The position numbers and the translations under genes were made by a program. Below, one piece after another: positions 47,389-57,697 of a DNA stretch of 64,000 nt (positions are counted from its first letter, which is position 1; the number at the start of each line of letters is the position of its first letter). Under the pieces are notes generated by a model. That model was not told the DNA's origin. It was given only the letters and a program-made list of their open reading frames with translations, and did not search any database. The stretch is from Sphingopyxis macrogoltabida (GTDB lineage Bacteria > Pseudomonadota > Alphaproteobacteria > Sphingomonadales > Sphingomonadaceae), in contig NZ_CP009429.1 of NCBI RefSeq assembly GCF_001314325.1, forward strand, positions 1,426,501 through 1,490,500. Direction: 5' to 3'.

Positions 47389-48672
47389 TTAGCGCTTGTC
47401 GACCGGCACATAGGCGCGCTGCGTCGGGCCGGTGTAGAGCTGGCGCGGGCGGCCGATCTTCTGCGCGGGGTCCGAGATCATTTCGTTCCACTGGGCGACC
47501 CAGCCGACGGTGCGGGCGAGGGCGAAGAGCGCGGTGAACATGGTCGTCGGGAAGCCGATCGCCGACAGGATCACGCCCGAATAGAAATCGACGTTCGGGA
47601 ACAGCTTCTTTTCGACGAAATAGCTGTCGTTGAGCGCCATTTCCTCGAGCTGCAGCGCGACTTCGAAGACAGGGTCGTTGACCTTCAAGGCGTCGAACAC
47701 TTCGCGCACCGTCTTCTGCATCACCGTCGCGCGCGGGTCGTAGTTCTTGTAGACGCGGTGGCCGAAGCCCATCAGGCGGAACGGATCGTCCTTGTCCTTG
47801 GCGCGCGCGATATATTCGGGGATGCGCTCGGGACGGCCGATTTCGCGCAGCATGTTGAGCGCCGCTTCGTTCGCGCCGCCGTGCGCCGGGCCCCAGAGGC
47901 AGGCGATGCCGGCGGCGATGCATGCGAACGGATTGGCGCCCGACGAACCCGCGAGGCGGACGGTCGAGGTCGACGCATTCTGTTCATGGTCGGCGTGGAG
48001 AATGAAAATGCGGTCGAGCGCGCGTTCGACGGCGGGCACGACCTCATATTCTTCCGCCGGGACGCCGAAGGTCATGCGCAGGAAGTTGCCGGTGTAGCTG
48101 AGCTTGTTGTCGGGATAAACGAAGGGCTGACCGACCGAATATTTATACGCCATCGCCGCGATCGTCGGCATCTTGGCGATCAGCCGGTGGCTGGCGATCA
48201 TGCGCTGGTGCGGATCGTGGATTTCGGTCGAGTCGTGATAAAAGGCCGACAGCGCGCCGACGACACCGCACATCACCGCCATCGGGTGCGCGTCGCGGCG
48301 GAAACCGCGATAGAAGGTCGAGAGCTGCTCGTGCAGCATCGTGTGGCGGGTGATCGTATTATCGAAATTCGTCAGTTCATCGGCGTTCGGCAATTCGCCG
48401 TTCAGCAGCAGGTAGCAGACTTCCATGAAGCTCGAATGTTCGGCGAGTTCGCCGATCGGATAGCCGCGGTGGAGGAGCACGCCTTCGTCGCCGTCGATAT
48501 AGGTGATCTGCGATTCGCAGCTCGCGGTCGATGTGAAGCCCGGGTCGTAGGTGAAGGCACCGGTCTGGGCGTAGAATTTGCGGATATCGACGACGTCGGG
48601 GCCGACGGTGCCGGACAGGACAGGGCTGTCGACGATCTTGTCGCCCAGCGTGATTTTTGCAGTGTCGGTCAT
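47389..48672 (-). CDS. gltA: Citrate synthase
   Basis: The 427-residue protein begins [11 protein letters not shown] and has the type II citrate synthase motifs: [20 protein letters not shown], the substrate loop [41 protein letters not shown] (catalytic His and Arg), and [13 protein letters not shown]. It condenses oxaloacetate and acetyl-CoA at the entry of the citric acid cycle. AGGGAAA precedes the ATG. gltX lies 36 bp upstream. A 6-bp hairpin lies after the stop without a T tract. Confidence 0.97.
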   Translation of the reverse strand: MTDTAKITLGDKIVDSPVLSGTVGPDVVDIRKFYAQTGAFTYDPGFTSTASCESQITYIDGDEGVLLHRGYPIGELAEHSSFMEVCYLLLNGELPNADELTNFDNTITRHTMLHEQLSTFYRGFRRDAHPMAVMCGVVGALSAFYHDSTEIHDPHQRMIASHRLIAKMPTIAAMAYKYSVGQPFVYPDNKLSYTGNFLRMTFGVPAEEYEVVPAVERALDRIFILHADHEQNASTSTVRLAGSSGANPFACIAAGIACLWGPAHGGANEAALNMLREIGRPERIPEYIARAKDKDDPFRLMGFGHRVYKNYDPRATVMQKTVREVFDALKVNDPVFEVALQLEEMALNDSYFVEKKLFPNVDFYSGVILSAIGFPTTMFTALFALARTVGWVAQWNEMISDPAQKIGRPRQLYTGPTQRAYVPVDKR

Positions 48673-48708
48673 ATAAATTTCCCTGTTCTGTCGGCGGGAG
48701 TAGTGTGG

Positions 48709-50163
48709 CTACGCCCCTGCCGGAAAATGTTGCGCTGCGTCAAGTCGCGCCAGACTGACATCGCGTCCGAGCAACAGCAGCACGTCGAAAATTCCCGGGG
48801 AAACGGTCCGGCCGGTTAGTGCAGCGCGTAGGGGTTGCGCGAGTTTTCCGAGCCCCAATCCGGCGGCTTCGGCTTCGGCGCGCACGGCGGCATCCAGCTC
48901 TTCTGTCGTCCAATTGTCCAGCGCGCGCAGCCGCTTCGTCACAGCGGCCAGCAGGCCTTCGGGCGAGGCCCTTAGCACCTCTGCCGCCTTTTCGTCCACT
49001 GGCAACGGGTCGCCCTGGAACAAGAAAATTGCGCCATCGGCGATTTCGTCGATCGTTTTTGCGCGTGGTTTGAGCGAATCCATGGCACGGACGAGCAAAT
49101 CGTGCTCGGCGGTATCGAGTGTGCGGCCGATGAGCTTTTCGACGCGCGGCGCGACGAGGCCGGCCAGCCGCGCATCGTCGGCTTCGCGAAGATAATGGCC
49201 GTTGAGGTTCTCCAGCTTCTTGAAATCGAAGCGCGACGGCGAGCGGCCGACATGGTCGAGGTCGAACCATTGCACGGCTTGGTCGCGGCCGATGATCTCG
49301 TCGTCGCCATGCCCCCAGCCGAGGCGGAGGAGGTAATTGTTCACCGCTTCGGGCAGATATCCCATCTCGTCGCGATAGGCGTCGACGCCAAGCGCGCCGT
49401 GGCGCTTCGACAGCTTGGCGCCGTCGGCCCCGTGGATCAGCGGAACATGGGCATAGACGGGCTCGCGCCAGCCCATCGCGCGGATGAGTGCAAGCTGGCG
49501 GAAGGCGTTGTTGAGATGGTCGTCGCCCCGGATGACGTGCGTGATGCCCATGTCGTTGTCGTCGACGACGACGCTGAGCATATAGGTCGGTGTGCCGTCG
49601 CTGCGCAGCAGGACGAAATCGTCGAGTTCGGCATTCTGGACCGTGACCGCGCCCTGCACCTTGTCGTGGATCGTGACCTCGCCGTCCTGCGGCGCGCGCA
49701 GGCGGACGACGTGCGGGACGGCGGGATCGCCGTCGTCGCGGTCGCGCCAGGGGCTGCGGACGCGGAAGGGCAAGCGCTTTTCCTGCGCCTCGGCGCGCAT
49801 CGCGGCGAGCTCGTCTTGCGTCAGATAGCAGCGATAGGCCTCGCCCTTCGCGAGCAATTCGGCAGCGACTTCGGCGTGGCGCGGGGCGCGGGCGAACTGG
49901 AACACCGTCTCGCCGTCCCAGTCCAGATCGAGCCACTGCATCCCGTCGAGGATTGCGTCGATCGCGGCGTCGGTCGAACGGGCGCGGTCGGTATCCTCGA
50001 TACGGAGCAGGAATTTGCCGCCATGATGGCGCGCGAACAGCCAGTTGAAGAGCGCGGTGCGCGCGCCGCCGATATGGAGATAGCCGGTCGGCGAGGGCGC
50101 GAAGCGCGTCACGACGGCGGCGCCGGCGGCTTCGTTCGGATCGGTCTGGTTTTCGGTTGCCAC
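48709..50163 (-). CDS. gltX: Glutamyl-tRNA synthetase
   Basis: I choose GTG 50163 ([14 protein letters not shown], 484 residues) because AGAGG lies at a good distance; a longer GTG start at 50178 is possible. Class I motifs are visible: [20 protein letters not shown] (HIGH) and [13 protein letters not shown] (KMSKS-like KLSKR). It charges tRNA-Glu and often also tRNA-Gln in alphaproteobacteria, with a GatCAB step. The C-terminal anticodon region is of normal length. It is transcribed toward gltA. Confidence 0.95.
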   Translation of the reverse strand: MATENQTDPNEAAGAAVVTRFAPSPTGYLHIGGARTALFNWLFARHHGGKFLLRIEDTDRARSTDAAIDAILDGMQWLDLDWDGETVFQFARAPRHAEVAAELLAKGEAYRCYLTQDELAAMRAEAQEKRLPFRVRSPWRDRDDGDPAVPHVVRLRAPQDGEVTIHDKVQGAVTVQNAELDDFVLLRSDGTPTYMLSVVVDDNDMGITHVIRGDDHLNNAFRQLALIRAMGWREPVYAHVPLIHGADGAKLSKRHGALGVDAYRDEMGYLPEAVNNYLLRLGWGHGDDEIIGRDQAVQWFDLDHVGRSPSRFDFKKLENLNGHYLREADDARLAGLVAPRVEKLIGRTLDTAEHDLLVRAMDSLKPRAKTIDEIADGAIFLFQGDPLPVDEKAAEVLRASPEGLLAAVTKRLRALDNWTTEELDAAVRAEAEAAGLGLGKLAQPLRAALTGRTVSPGIFDVLLLLGRDVSLARLDAAQHFPAGA

Positions 50164-50231
50164 TACGGCCTCTTTCACTCACTCTGCCGCCCCCGGACAG
50201 GTGCGGGGACGGGGTCGGGGGAGCCCCTAGC

Positions 50232-52391
50232 ATGGCGACAAGGCAGCTTCAAACGCCGTTTGATGGCCGATGGGCGGGTGGCCGGGCGCGGTTGCTAGCG
50301 AATATCGAGGCGCGGCTGGAGGCGGAGCGCGAGCGCATCGGATTGTGGCTGCCCGTCGCGTTCGGGGCGGGCATCGCGGCGTGGTTTGCGCTTCCCGCGG
50401 CAGTCCACTGGATCGGACTATTGTTGTCGCTCGGCGGCGGGCTGCTCGCGGGGTTGCTGATCGGCTGGCAGCGGCGCCTGGGCCGGATGGTCGTGATCGG
50501 CTGTACCGTCATGGCGCTGGGCCTGCTGCTCGTCTGGGCGCGCGCAAGCTGGGTCGCGGCGCCGGTGCTGGCGCGGCCGGTGACCACCGAGTTTTCGGCG
50601 CGGGTCGAACGCGTCGAGCCGCTGCCTGCACGCGGGCAAGTGCGCATCCTTGTCCACCCGCAGCAGCGTGCCGACTTGCCGCCGCGCCTGCGGCTGACGC
50701 TTGGCAGCGAGCAAGCGGCGGGATTGGCCGGCGGCGAACTGATTGCGGTGCGGGCGCGGCTGATGCCGCCGCCGCCGGCCAACCTGCCGGGCGGATATGA
50801 TTTCGCCCGGCGCGCCTGGTTCGACGGGATCGGTGCGGTCGGGACGGTGCTCGGCGACGTGGCGCGCGCGCCGGGGGCGGCCGAGAGCACCCCGCCGCTG
50901 CGCATGCGGCTGAGCGGGCACATCCAGCAGCAGGTCGAAGGATCGGCGGGGGGCATCGCTGCGGCGCTGGTCACCGGCGATCAGGGCGCGATCAGCGAGG
51001 CGGATTCGGAAGCAATGCGGCGTAGCGGCCTCGCGCATCTGCTGTCGATCAGCGGGCTCCATGTGACCGCGGTCGTCGGCTTCACGATGTTCCTGCTGAT
51101 CCGGCTGCTCGCGCTGAGCCCGCGGCTGGCGCTGCGCGGCGTCGTGCTCGTGGCGGCAGCGGGCGGTGCGGCGCTCGCGGGGGTCGGCTATACATGGCTC
51201 AGCGGCGCCGAGGTGCCGACGATCCGCTCGTGCGTCGCGGCGCTGCTCGTTCTCGCGGCGTTCCTGCTGGGGCGCGAGGCGCTGACATTGCGGCTGGTCG
51301 CGGCAGGGGCTTTGATCGTGCTCGTCTGGCGGCCCGAAGCGCTGGCCGGGCCGAGCTTCCAGCTCAGTTTCGCCGCGGTGACGGCGATCATCGCGCTGCA
51401 CGAAAGTCCGCGGATGCGCCGCTTCCTCGAGCGGCGCGACGAACGCTGGATCGTCCGCGCTGGCCGCGGCGTCGCCGGGCTGCTGATCACCGGTTTTGTC
51501 GTCGAGATCGCGCTGGCGCCGATCGCCTTGTTCCATTTTCACAAGGCGGGGCTTTACGGCGCACTCGCCAATGTCGTCGCGATCCCGCTCACGACCTTCG
51601 TCATCATGCCCGCCGAAGCGCTGGCGTTGCTCTTCGACAGCGTCGGGCTCGGCGCGCCCTTCTGGTGGGTCGCCGAAAAGGCGCTCGCGCTGCTGATCCT
51701 GCTGGCGCACGGCGTCGCCGATGCGCCGGGCGCGGTCGCAACCCTGCCGTCCTTCCCGCCATGGGGCTTCGCGCTCGCCGTTTTTGGCGGATTATGGCTG
51801 CTGCTGTGGCGGACGGTGTGGCGGCTGGCCGGACTGGCGCCGCTTGTCATCGGCGTCGCGGCGCTGCTCGCACAGCCGCGGCCTGACATATTGGTAACCG
51901 GCGACGGGCGCCATATAGCGGTGGCGGTGCCCGGCGGTAGCTATGCCCTGCTACGCGATCGCGCGGGCGATTATATCCGCGACTCGATGTCCGAAGCGGC
52001 GGGAATCGATACGCCGCTGGTTGCGCTCGCCGACTTGGAGCATGTGACGTGCAACCGCGATTTCTGCCGCTGGCGGCAAGGGGAAGCCGATACGGGGCGT
52101 GTCATCCTTGCCTCGCGCGGCCGTGACCGGATCGATGGCGCCGATATGGCCGCGGCCTGCGCTGCCGCCGATGTGGTGATCAGTGATCGCTGGCTGCCCC
52201 GCGAATGTGTCGCACGCTGGCTCACGATCGACCGTGACAGCCTCGCCGAAACCGGCGGGCTGGCACTCTACCTAGGCGCGGAGCCACGCGCGATCACCAG
52301 CTTGCGCGCCGGTGACGCACATCCGTGGCGCCGGCCCCGGCAGGTCAGTGGTAACGACGAAGCAGTCCCGACAGGCGCCCTTGCACGATGA
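50232..52391 (+). CDS. comEC: DNA uptake/competence channel protein ComEC
   Basis: The 719-residue protein starts [17 protein letters not shown]. An N-terminal membrane pair ([22 protein letters not shown]) precedes a DUF4131-type beta domain, then the competence domain: [35 protein letters not shown] and about eight membrane helices. The C-terminal ~150 residues resemble a metallo-lactamase-like tail, but the HxHxDH metal motif is absent. It is the inner-membrane channel for single-stranded DNA uptake. Its 3' end overlaps lexA on the other strand by 47 bp. Confidence 0.9.
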   Translation: MATRQLQTPFDGRWAGGRARLLANIEARLEAERERIGLWLPVAFGAGIAAWFALPAAVHWIGLLLSLGGGLLAGLLIGWQRRLGRMVVIGCTVMALGLLLVWARASWVAAPVLARPVTTEFSARVERVEPLPARGQVRILVHPQQRADLPPRLRLTLGSEQAAGLAGGELIAVRARLMPPPPANLPGGYDFARRAWFDGIGAVGTVLGDVARAPGAAESTPPLRMRLSGHIQQQVEGSAGGIAAALVTGDQGAISEADSEAMRRSGLAHLLSISGLHVTAVVGFTMFLLIRLLALSPRLALRGVVLVAAAGGAALAGVGYTWLSGAEVPTIRSCVAALLVLAAFLLGREALTLRLVAAGALIVLVWRPEALAGPSFQLSFAAVTAIIALHESPRMRRFLERRDERWIVRAGRGVAGLLITGFVVEIALAPIALFHFHKAGLYGALANVVAIPLTTFVIMPAEALALLFDSVGLGAPFWWVAEKALALLILLAHGVADAPGAVATLPSFPPWGFALAVFGGLWLLLWRTVWRLAGLAPLVIGVAALLAQPRPDILVTGDGRHIAVAVPGGSYALLRDRAGDYIRDSMSEAAGIDTPLVALADLEHVTCNRDFCRWRQGEADTGRVILASRGRDRIDGADMAAACAAADVVISDRWLPRECVARWLTIDRDSLAETGGLALYLGAEPRAITSLRAGDAHPWRRPRQVSGNDEAVPTGALAR

Positions 52392-53022
52392 CGCGCTCGG
52401 CGGGGTAGCGCTGCGGCTCATAGGCGCTGTTCGCCGGATCGAGCCGGATCATCTGGCCTTCGCGGCGGAAATATTTGAGCGTCGCATCCTGCCCGTCGAC
52501 CAGCGCGACGACGATATCGCCCTCGCGTGCGGTGCTGGCCTTCTGGATCAGCGCATAGTCGCCGTCGAAAATCCCCGCCTCGACCATCGAATCGCCCGAA
52601 ACTTCGAGCGCATAATGTTCGCCCGCGCCGAGCAGTGCCGCCGGGACCGCGAGGTTGTTGTGATCCTCGAACGCCTCGATCGGCACGCCTGCGGCGATCT
52701 TGCCGTGCAGCGGCACCTCGATGATGTCGTTCGCGGCGATCGGGCGCATCGCAGGCGGGCTCTTTCGCAGCGGCACGACATTTTCCCGCGCCGGTGCCGC
52801 CTTTGCCGTTTCGGGCAGCTTCACCACTTCGAGGGCGCGGGCCCGGTTGGGAAGCCGGCGCAGGAAACCGCGTTCCTCGAGCGCGCTGATCAGCCGGTGG
52901 ATGCCCGACTTGGATTTCAGGCCCAGCGCTTCCTTCATTTCCTCGAACGACGGCGAAATGCCGCTCGCGTCGAGCTTTTGCTGGATGAAGTGAAGCAGTT
53001 CATGCTGCTTGGCGGTCAACAT
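52345..53022 (-). CDS. lexA: SOS repressor LexA
   Basis: The 225-residue protein starts [15 protein letters not shown], with a winged-helix domain ([32 protein letters not shown]). The self-cleavage site is the Ala-Gly pair at about 111-112 ([11 protein letters not shown]). Ser145 (SGDSMVEAG) and Lys183 (ATLKYFR) form the catalytic dyad. It represses DNA-damage genes until RecA-stimulated cleavage. GGAGG precedes the ATG and an SOS operator lies in its promoter. It is next to moeA in the same orientation. Confidence 0.97.
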   Translation of the reverse strand: MLTAKQHELLHFIQQKLDASGISPSFEEMKEALGLKSKSGIHRLISALEERGFLRRLPNRARALEVVKLPETAKAAPARENVVPLRKSPPAMRPIAANDIIEVPLHGKIAAGVPIEAFEDHNNLAVPAALLGAGEHYALEVSGDSMVEAGIFDGDYALIQKASTAREGDIVVALVDGQDATLKYFRREGQMIRLDPANSAYEPQRYPAERVIVQGRLSGLLRRYH

Positions 53023-53060
53023 TGATCATCCTCCGTCAGGACCAGAACCGGACATAATGA

Positions 53061-53092
53061 GAACGATAGTGGAACAGACCGGAACTTGTCAA
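53061..53092 (-). promoter_or_regulatory. lexA promoter with SOS operator GTTC-N7-GTTC
   Basis: On the minus strand, 53075-53061 reads GTTC-CACTATC-GTTC, exactly the alphaproteobacterial LexA box (GTTC-N7-GTTC). A TTGACA -35 lies at 53092-53087, and TATCGT, 18 bp further on (53068-53063), is a plausible -10 that overlaps the operator. A second GTTC lies 6 bp from the first half-site (53085-53082). lexA is therefore likely autorepressed. The -35 overlaps the end of moeA, so lexA can be transcribed apart from that operon. Confidence 0.85.
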
Positions 53093-54279
53093 GCGATGGC
53101 GATATAATCGGCGATCGCGCCCGCTGCGCGCGCGGGCGCACCGATTTCGCGGATCAGCAGCGCGTCGGCCTCGATCAGCGGGACGGTCTGGCCGCTGTCC
53201 TGGCTGTCGAACATATGGAGAGCGGCGCCGTCGACCCGTGCGCGCAGATAATCCCGGCGCGCCCCACCGGCGGCAAGCGCTGCGGCGAGTGGTGCCTGGC
53301 GGATTGGGGGAAGCGGATGTGCTGCGCCCGCAAGATGGCGGATCAGCGGCAGCAGGAAAAGCGTCGCGGTGACGAAGGCGGAGCCGGGGTTGCCGGGCAG
53401 CCCGAGCAACAGCGTCTCGCCGATCGTGCCGGCGATTAGCGGCTTGCCCGGCCGCATCGCGATCTTCCAGAAATCGAGGCGGCCGCCGGCGTCGTCGAGG
53501 GCGCCGCGAACATGGTCATGATCACCCACGGACGCACCACCGACGGTGACGATGACGTCATGATGTCGCGCCAACTCCTTGATGGCATTGGCAATCGACA
53601 TGCGGTCGTCGCGCATATGGAGCGGCAGGGCGACGTCGGCGGGAACGGCGGCGAGCATTGCCGCGAGCATCGCTCCGTTGCTGTTCGGGATCTGGCCCGG
53701 CGCGAGCGCACGGCCCGGAGCGACGAGTTCGTCGCCGGTGGTCAGGATCGCGACGCGCGGCCGCGATCCCACGCGGACCTCGCCCGCACCACCCATGATC
53801 GCGGCGGCGATCGCGCCCGCGCCCATATGGGTTCCGGCGGCAAGCAGGCGCGCCCCGGCGGCGAAGTCGCCTGCGCGTTCCCGAATATGGCGCCCCCGGG
53901 TGCCGGGGCCGTCGCCGGTCAGCGTCAAAGCCGTGCCCGCTGCCGCAACATCTTCCTGGAGGATGACGGTGTCGGCACCGTCCGGAAGCATGGCGCCGGT
54001 GAAGATGCGTATCGCCTCGCCGGCGCCGACCGTCCGGTCCGGGGCAGCGCCGGCGGCGATTTCGCCGGTGATCGTCCACGGTCCCGGCATGTCGGCAAAG
54101 CGGATCGCATAGCCGTCCATCGCCGACAGCGGCGCCGCAGGCTGGTCGCGCGATGCGATGACATCTTGCGAAAGATAGCGACCAAGCGATTCGGAAATCG
54201 CGATATTTTCTGCCGCCAACGGGGCGCGGAGGGCGAGCAGGCGCGCCTGCGCTTCCTCGACCGCCAGCAGGCCGCTCAT
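53089..54279 (-). CDS. moeA: Molybdopterin molybdenumtransferase
   Basis: Read from ATG 54279 ([15 protein letters not shown], 396 residues), which overlaps the moaC stop as ATGA. MoeA features are [45 protein letters not shown] and PGKPLIAGT, with a C-terminal domain ending [10 protein letters not shown]. It inserts molybdate into adenylylated molybdopterin. MogA or MoaB is not adjacent. lexA follows on the same strand with its own promoter. Confidence 0.93.
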   Translation of the reverse strand: MSGLLAVEEAQARLLALRAPLAAENIAISESLGRYLSQDVIASRDQPAAPLSAMDGYAIRFADMPGPWTITGEIAAGAAPDRTVGAGEAIRIFTGAMLPDGADTVILQEDVAAAGTALTLTGDGPGTRGRHIRERAGDFAAGARLLAAGTHMGAGAIAAAIMGGAGEVRVGSRPRVAILTTGDELVAPGRALAPGQIPNSNGAMLAAMLAAVPADVALPLHMRDDRMSIANAIKELARHHDVIVTVGGASVGDHDHVRGALDDAGGRLDFWKIAMRPGKPLIAGTIGETLLLGLPGNPGSAFVTATLFLLPLIRHLAGAAHPLPPIRQAPLAAALAAGGARRDYLRARVDGAALHMFDSQDSGQTVPLIEADALLIREIGAPARAAGAIADYIAIA

Positions 54280-54746
54280 CCGGCGCGCCAGTCGCCCGAG
54301 CGGCCGCCGCTCTTTTCGAGCAGGCGGATATCGCCGAGGATCATCGCGCGGTCGAGCGCCTTGGTCATGTCGTAAAGGGTCAGCAGCGCTACCGATGCGG
54401 CGGTGAGCGCTTCCATCTCGACCCCGGTCGGCCCGGTCGTTGCCGCGACCGCGCGCACCGAGATGCCGCCGTCTTCCCAGTCGAATTCGACGCTGACCTG
54501 CGTCAGTGCGATCGGGTGGCAAAGCGGGATGAGGTCGGCGGTCCGCTTGGCCGCCATGATGCCGGCGATACGCGCGGTCGACAGCACGTCGCCTTTCGGC
54601 GCGTTGCCGGTGCGGATCGCTGCGAGCGCCTCGGCCGACATGGCGATACGCCCGCCCGCCACGGCGCGGCGTCCGGTTGCCGCCTTGCCGCCGACATCGA
54701 CCATATGCGCCGCACCCGTTTCGTCGAGGTGCGTCGGGCGGGTCAT
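54276..54746 (-). CDS. moaC: Cyclic pyranopterin monophosphate synthase accessory protein
   Basis: Starting at [11 protein letters not shown] (156 residues), the ATG overlapping the trpC stop. MoaC motifs include [41 protein letters not shown] with the catalytic His/Asp region, and [20 protein letters not shown]. Together with MoaA it converts GTP to precursor Z. MoaA is not in this window. It is coupled between trpC and moeA. Confidence 0.94.
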   Translation of the reverse strand: MTRPTHLDETGAAHMVDVGGKAATGRRAVAGGRIAMSAEALAAIRTGNAPKGDVLSTARIAGIMAAKRTADLIPLCHPIALTQVSVEFDWEDGGISVRAVAATTGPTGVEMEALTAASVALLTLYDMTKALDRAMILGDIRLLEKSGGRSGDWRAG

Positions 54747-55537
54747 GCGGCCGCTCCGGTGAGCAGCGCCTTCGTTGCCGCCGTGACGTCGGGCTGGCGC
54801 ATCAGGCTTTCGCCGACGAGGAAGCTCCTGACGCCGCTGGCGGCCAGCCGTTCGCAATCGGCATGGCTGGCGATGCCGCTTTCGCCGACGAGCAAGGTGC
54901 CCGGCGGGACCAGTTTGGCGAGGCGCTCGGTAACGCCGAGATCGGTTTCGAAGGTGCGGAGATCGCGGTTGTTGACGCCGATCAGCCGCGACGTCAGCTT
55001 GCCCAGGGCACGCTCAAGTTCGGCTTCGTCATGGACTTCGACGAGCACGTCCATGCCGCGCTCGACCGCCGCCGCCTCGATGTCCTGCATGATGCCGTCG
55101 TCGAGCGCGGCGACGATGATCAGGATCGCATCGGCGCCGATCGCGCGCGCCTCCGCGACCTGCCAGGGATCGATCATGAAATCCTTGCGCAGCGCGGGCA
55201 GGGCGCAGGCGGCGCGCGCGGCGATCAGATAATGCTCATGCCCCTGAAAATAGGGCGCGTCGGTCAGTACCGACAGGCACGCCGCGCCCCCGGCCTCATA
55301 TTGGCGCGCATGATCCGCCGGATTAAAATCTTCCCGGATCAGTCCTTTGGATGGCGATGCTTTCTTGATTTCGGCGATCAATCCATAGCCGCCGGCGTCG
55401 ATTTTCGCCTGCAGCGCGGCGGCGAAACCGCGGACGGGACCCGCGTCGATCGCATCGAGATCGGCGAGGGAGTGCACCGCGCGTCGCGCGGCGACCTCTT
55501 CGGCCTTGGTGGCAAGTATCTGGGTGAGCTTGTTCAT
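54743..55537 (-). CDS. trpC: Indole-3-glycerol phosphate synthase
   Basis: The 264-residue TIM-barrel enzyme starts [20 protein letters not shown]. Motifs are [19 protein letters not shown] (catalytic Lys), [27 protein letters not shown] and [13 protein letters not shown], and the phosphate loop [16 protein letters not shown]. It catalyses ring closure to indoleglycerol phosphate. It is not fused to TrpF. The ATG overlaps the trpD stop. Confidence 0.95.
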   Translation of the reverse strand: MNKLTQILATKAEEVAARRAVHSLADLDAIDAGPVRGFAAALQAKIDAGGYGLIAEIKKASPSKGLIREDFNPADHARQYEAGGAACLSVLTDAPYFQGHEHYLIAARAACALPALRKDFMIDPWQVAEARAIGADAILIIVAALDDGIMQDIEAAAVERGMDVLVEVHDEAELERALGKLTSRLIGVNNRDLRTFETDLGVTERLAKLVPPGTLLVGESGIASHADCERLAASGVRSFLVGESLMRQPDVTAATKALLTGAAA

Positions 55538-56532
55538 TTATAGGCGATCCAGCAATTGAGCAGCGCGTTGGCAAGGCCCTTGTCGATCGCCTCGGCAGCC
55601 TCCTCGACACCCTCGTGCAATGTGTCGGCGGCGCCAGCGACGACGAGCGCTTCGGCGGCGTTATAGAGTACGGCGTCGCGATACGCGCCGGGTTCGCCTT
55701 GCAGCAGGGCGCGCAGCGCTTTCGCGTTATAATCCGCGTCGCCGCCGCGAATCTCGTCGAGCGACCGCGTCGGAAGACCGGCATCGGCCGCCTCGCTGCG
55801 TTGCATCCGGACGCCCTCGGGCGTGATCACCGCGACCTCGTTGCCGCCGGCCAGCGACAGCTCGTCGAGCCCCTCGTCGCCCGAAATGACGCGCGAATGG
55901 TCGGTGCCGAGCCGGTGCAGCGCTTCGGCATAGACGGGGACATAGGCGGGGCGTGCGATGCCGATGAGCTGGCGCGTGACGCGCGCGGGGTTGGCGAGCG
56001 GGCCCATGAGGTTGAAGATCGTCCGCCGCCCGATTGCCTTGCGGATCGGCATGATGCGCTTCATCGCGGGGTGACGCGTCCCGGCGAAGAGGAAGCAGAT
56101 ACCAAGATCAGCGAGCTGCGCCTCGGCCTGCCGGTCGGCGCGCTCCATGTCGAGCCCCAGTGCTTCCAGGGTGTCGGCGGCGCCAGACTTCGACGAAGCC
56201 GCCCGATTTCCGTGCTTTGCGACGGGAACTTCACATGCGGCAACAACAATCGACACGGCGGTCGAGACGTTGAGCGTATGATGGCCATCGCCGCCGGTGC
56301 CGCAAACGTCGATTGCGCCAGCGGGCGCCGCGACGGGGATCAGCCGGTCGCGCATCGCCTGCGCGGCGGCAGCGATTTCGACCATCGTTTCACCGCGATC
56401 GGAGAGGGCGATCAGAAATTCGGTCACCTGCTCGTCGGTCGCGCCGCCGTCGAGCATCGTCGCGAAGGCATCGGCCGCTTCGTCGTGATCGAGAAGCGCC
56501 GAGGGGTCAGGAAAGGGCCCGAACCGGCTCAT
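55534..56532 (-). CDS. trpD: Anthranilate phosphoribosyltransferase
   Basis: From ATG 56532 ([17 protein letters not shown]), 332 residues. The PRPP and metal motifs are present: [39 protein letters not shown], and [14 protein letters not shown] and [13 protein letters not shown]. It makes phosphoribosyl-anthranilate. The start overlaps the trpG stop. A longer in-frame extension upstream lies in trpG and is not coding. Confidence 0.95.
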   Translation of the reverse strand: MSRFGPFPDPSALLDHDEAADAFATMLDGGATDEQVTEFLIALSDRGETMVEIAAAAQAMRDRLIPVAAPAGAIDVCGTGGDGHHTLNVSTAVSIVVAACEVPVAKHGNRAASSKSGAADTLEALGLDMERADRQAEAQLADLGICFLFAGTRHPAMKRIMPIRKAIGRRTIFNLMGPLANPARVTRQLIGIARPAYVPVYAEALHRLGTDHSRVISGDEGLDELSLAGGNEVAVITPEGVRMQRSEAADAGLPTRSLDEIRGGDADYNAKALRALLQGEPGAYRDAVLYNAAEALVVAGAADTLHEGVEEAAEAIDKGLANALLNCWIAYK

Positions 56533-57119
56533 GCCGCCTTCCGATCGCCGACCGGCAGCCCCGCGATCTTCAGGAAATTGGCGAGCATCGCATGGCCGTG
56601 CTCGGTCGCGATGCTTTCGGGGTGGAACTGGACGCCGTGGATCGGGAGGTCGGTGTGGCGGAATCCCATGACGGCGCCATCGTCGCTCGTCGCGTTGATG
56701 ACGAGGCTGGCCGGGATATCGACGACTTCGAGGCTGTGATAGCGCGTCGCGGTGAGCGGCGAGGGCAGGCCGGTGAACAGCCCGCTGCCGTCGTGGCACA
56801 CCGGCGACGTCTTGCCGTGCATCAGGTGGCCGCGCTGGACGGTGCCGCCGAAATGCTGGCCGATCGCCTGATGGCCGAGGCAGACGCCGAGCAGGGGCCG
56901 CGCGGCGTCGGCGCAGGCGGCGACGAGATCGAGGCTGATCCCCGCCTCGTTGGGCGTGCACGGGCCGGGCGAGATGAGGATCGCATCGGCGCCGCTGGCC
57001 AGTGCGGCGGCGGCGGTCAGCGCGTCGTTGCGCTCGACGCGCACCTCCGCCCCCAGCTCGATCAGATAATGAACGAGGTTGAAGGTAAAGCTGTCGTAAT
57101 TGTCGATGACGAGGATCAT
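56529..57119 (-). CDS. trpG: Anthranilate synthase glutamine amidotransferase subunit
   Basis: The 196-residue class I glutaminase starts [19 protein letters not shown]. The nucleophile is in [17 protein letters not shown], and the catalytic His-Glu in [13 protein letters not shown]. It supplies ammonia to TrpE. The ATG overlaps the stop of the inserted unknown gene rather than the trpE stop, which is unusual for this operon. Confidence 0.96.
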   Translation of the reverse strand: MILVIDNYDSFTFNLVHYLIELGAEVRVERNDALTAAAALASGADAILISPGPCTPNEAGISLDLVAACADAARPLLGVCLGHQAIGQHFGGTVQRGHLMHGKTSPVCHDGSGLFTGLPSPLTATRYHSLEVVDIPASLVINATSDDGAVMGFRHTDLPIHGVQFHPESIATEHGHAMLANFLKIAGLPVGDRKAA

Positions 57120-57697
57120 GCTCCCTCCTGTAACATGGTTTCATCGCCGCCGATCAAGAGTCGGGAAACTTCTTTTGCCAACTCGCCGAAAGGAAACTTC
57201 TTTCCCAGGATGACATAGATGTCGTTCTCGATGTCTATGACCTTGAAGGCATGACCAAAGCCGTCGTCCACAATCGAATGGGCAGCTACAATGGGGCTTG
57301 CCATTATTGGTCCCACTGGCCCTGACAAAATCCAAGAATCTAAACGTTCGTCAAAATGTTCTAAAGCGTTCCGGAGTTCGCGGTTTGCTAACGGCGAATG
57401 ATCGCTTACGCCGTACTGCTTGCGGAGCGCCGCACCACGACGAGCGGCAAGACTTTCCGGTTTTGCCGGCGGCCAGAAAAAGCGCGATATTGCGGCACAA
57501 TGCGTCATCGCATCATGGAGGTGACGAGCAATTATTATTTCACTCTGGCCGCCATCTATCGCTCTGCCATACGCAAAAAAAGCATCTACGGCCGAATGGG
57601 CGGATTGCTCAAGAGACGCCTCGTAAAAGGCGAGCATATAAGGCATCTCATCAATTATATTAGATGCTTGCGGGTTGGTATCATCCCTGGAAATCAC
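57116..57697 (-). CDS. Unknown HEPN-like protein inserted between trpE and trpG
   Basis: Taken from GTG 57697, whose last two bases start the trpE stop (GTGA); its own stop overlaps the trpG ATG. The 193-residue protein is mostly helical in the first two thirds ([37 protein letters not shown]). It carries [15 protein letters not shown] with R109-N110-x3-H114, the RNxxxH pattern of HEPN-type ribonucleases; a beta-rich end ([18 protein letters not shown]) follows. The gene is clearly lower in GC than the trp genes: about 42% in 57301-57360. No partner MNT or toxin-antitoxin gene is adjacent. The HEPN assignment rests on one motif and helical content, so function is unproven. Confidence 0.72.
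   Translation of the reverse strand: MISRDDTNPQASNIIDEMPYMLAFYEASLEQSAHSAVDAFFAYGRAIDGGQSEIIIARHLHDAMTHCAAISRFFWPPAKPESLAARRGAALRKQYGVSDHSPLANRELRNALEHFDERLDSWILSGPVGPIMASPIVAAHSIVDDGFGHAFKVIDIENDIYVILGKKFPFGELAKEVSRLLIGGDETMLQEGA

Noticed and set aside
45935..47923. Long 662-codon minus-strand open frame opposite the histidine-kinase gene
   Set aside because: It is Arg-rich and lies antisense to the degenerate kinase and part of gltA. It is a GC-rich shadow frame.
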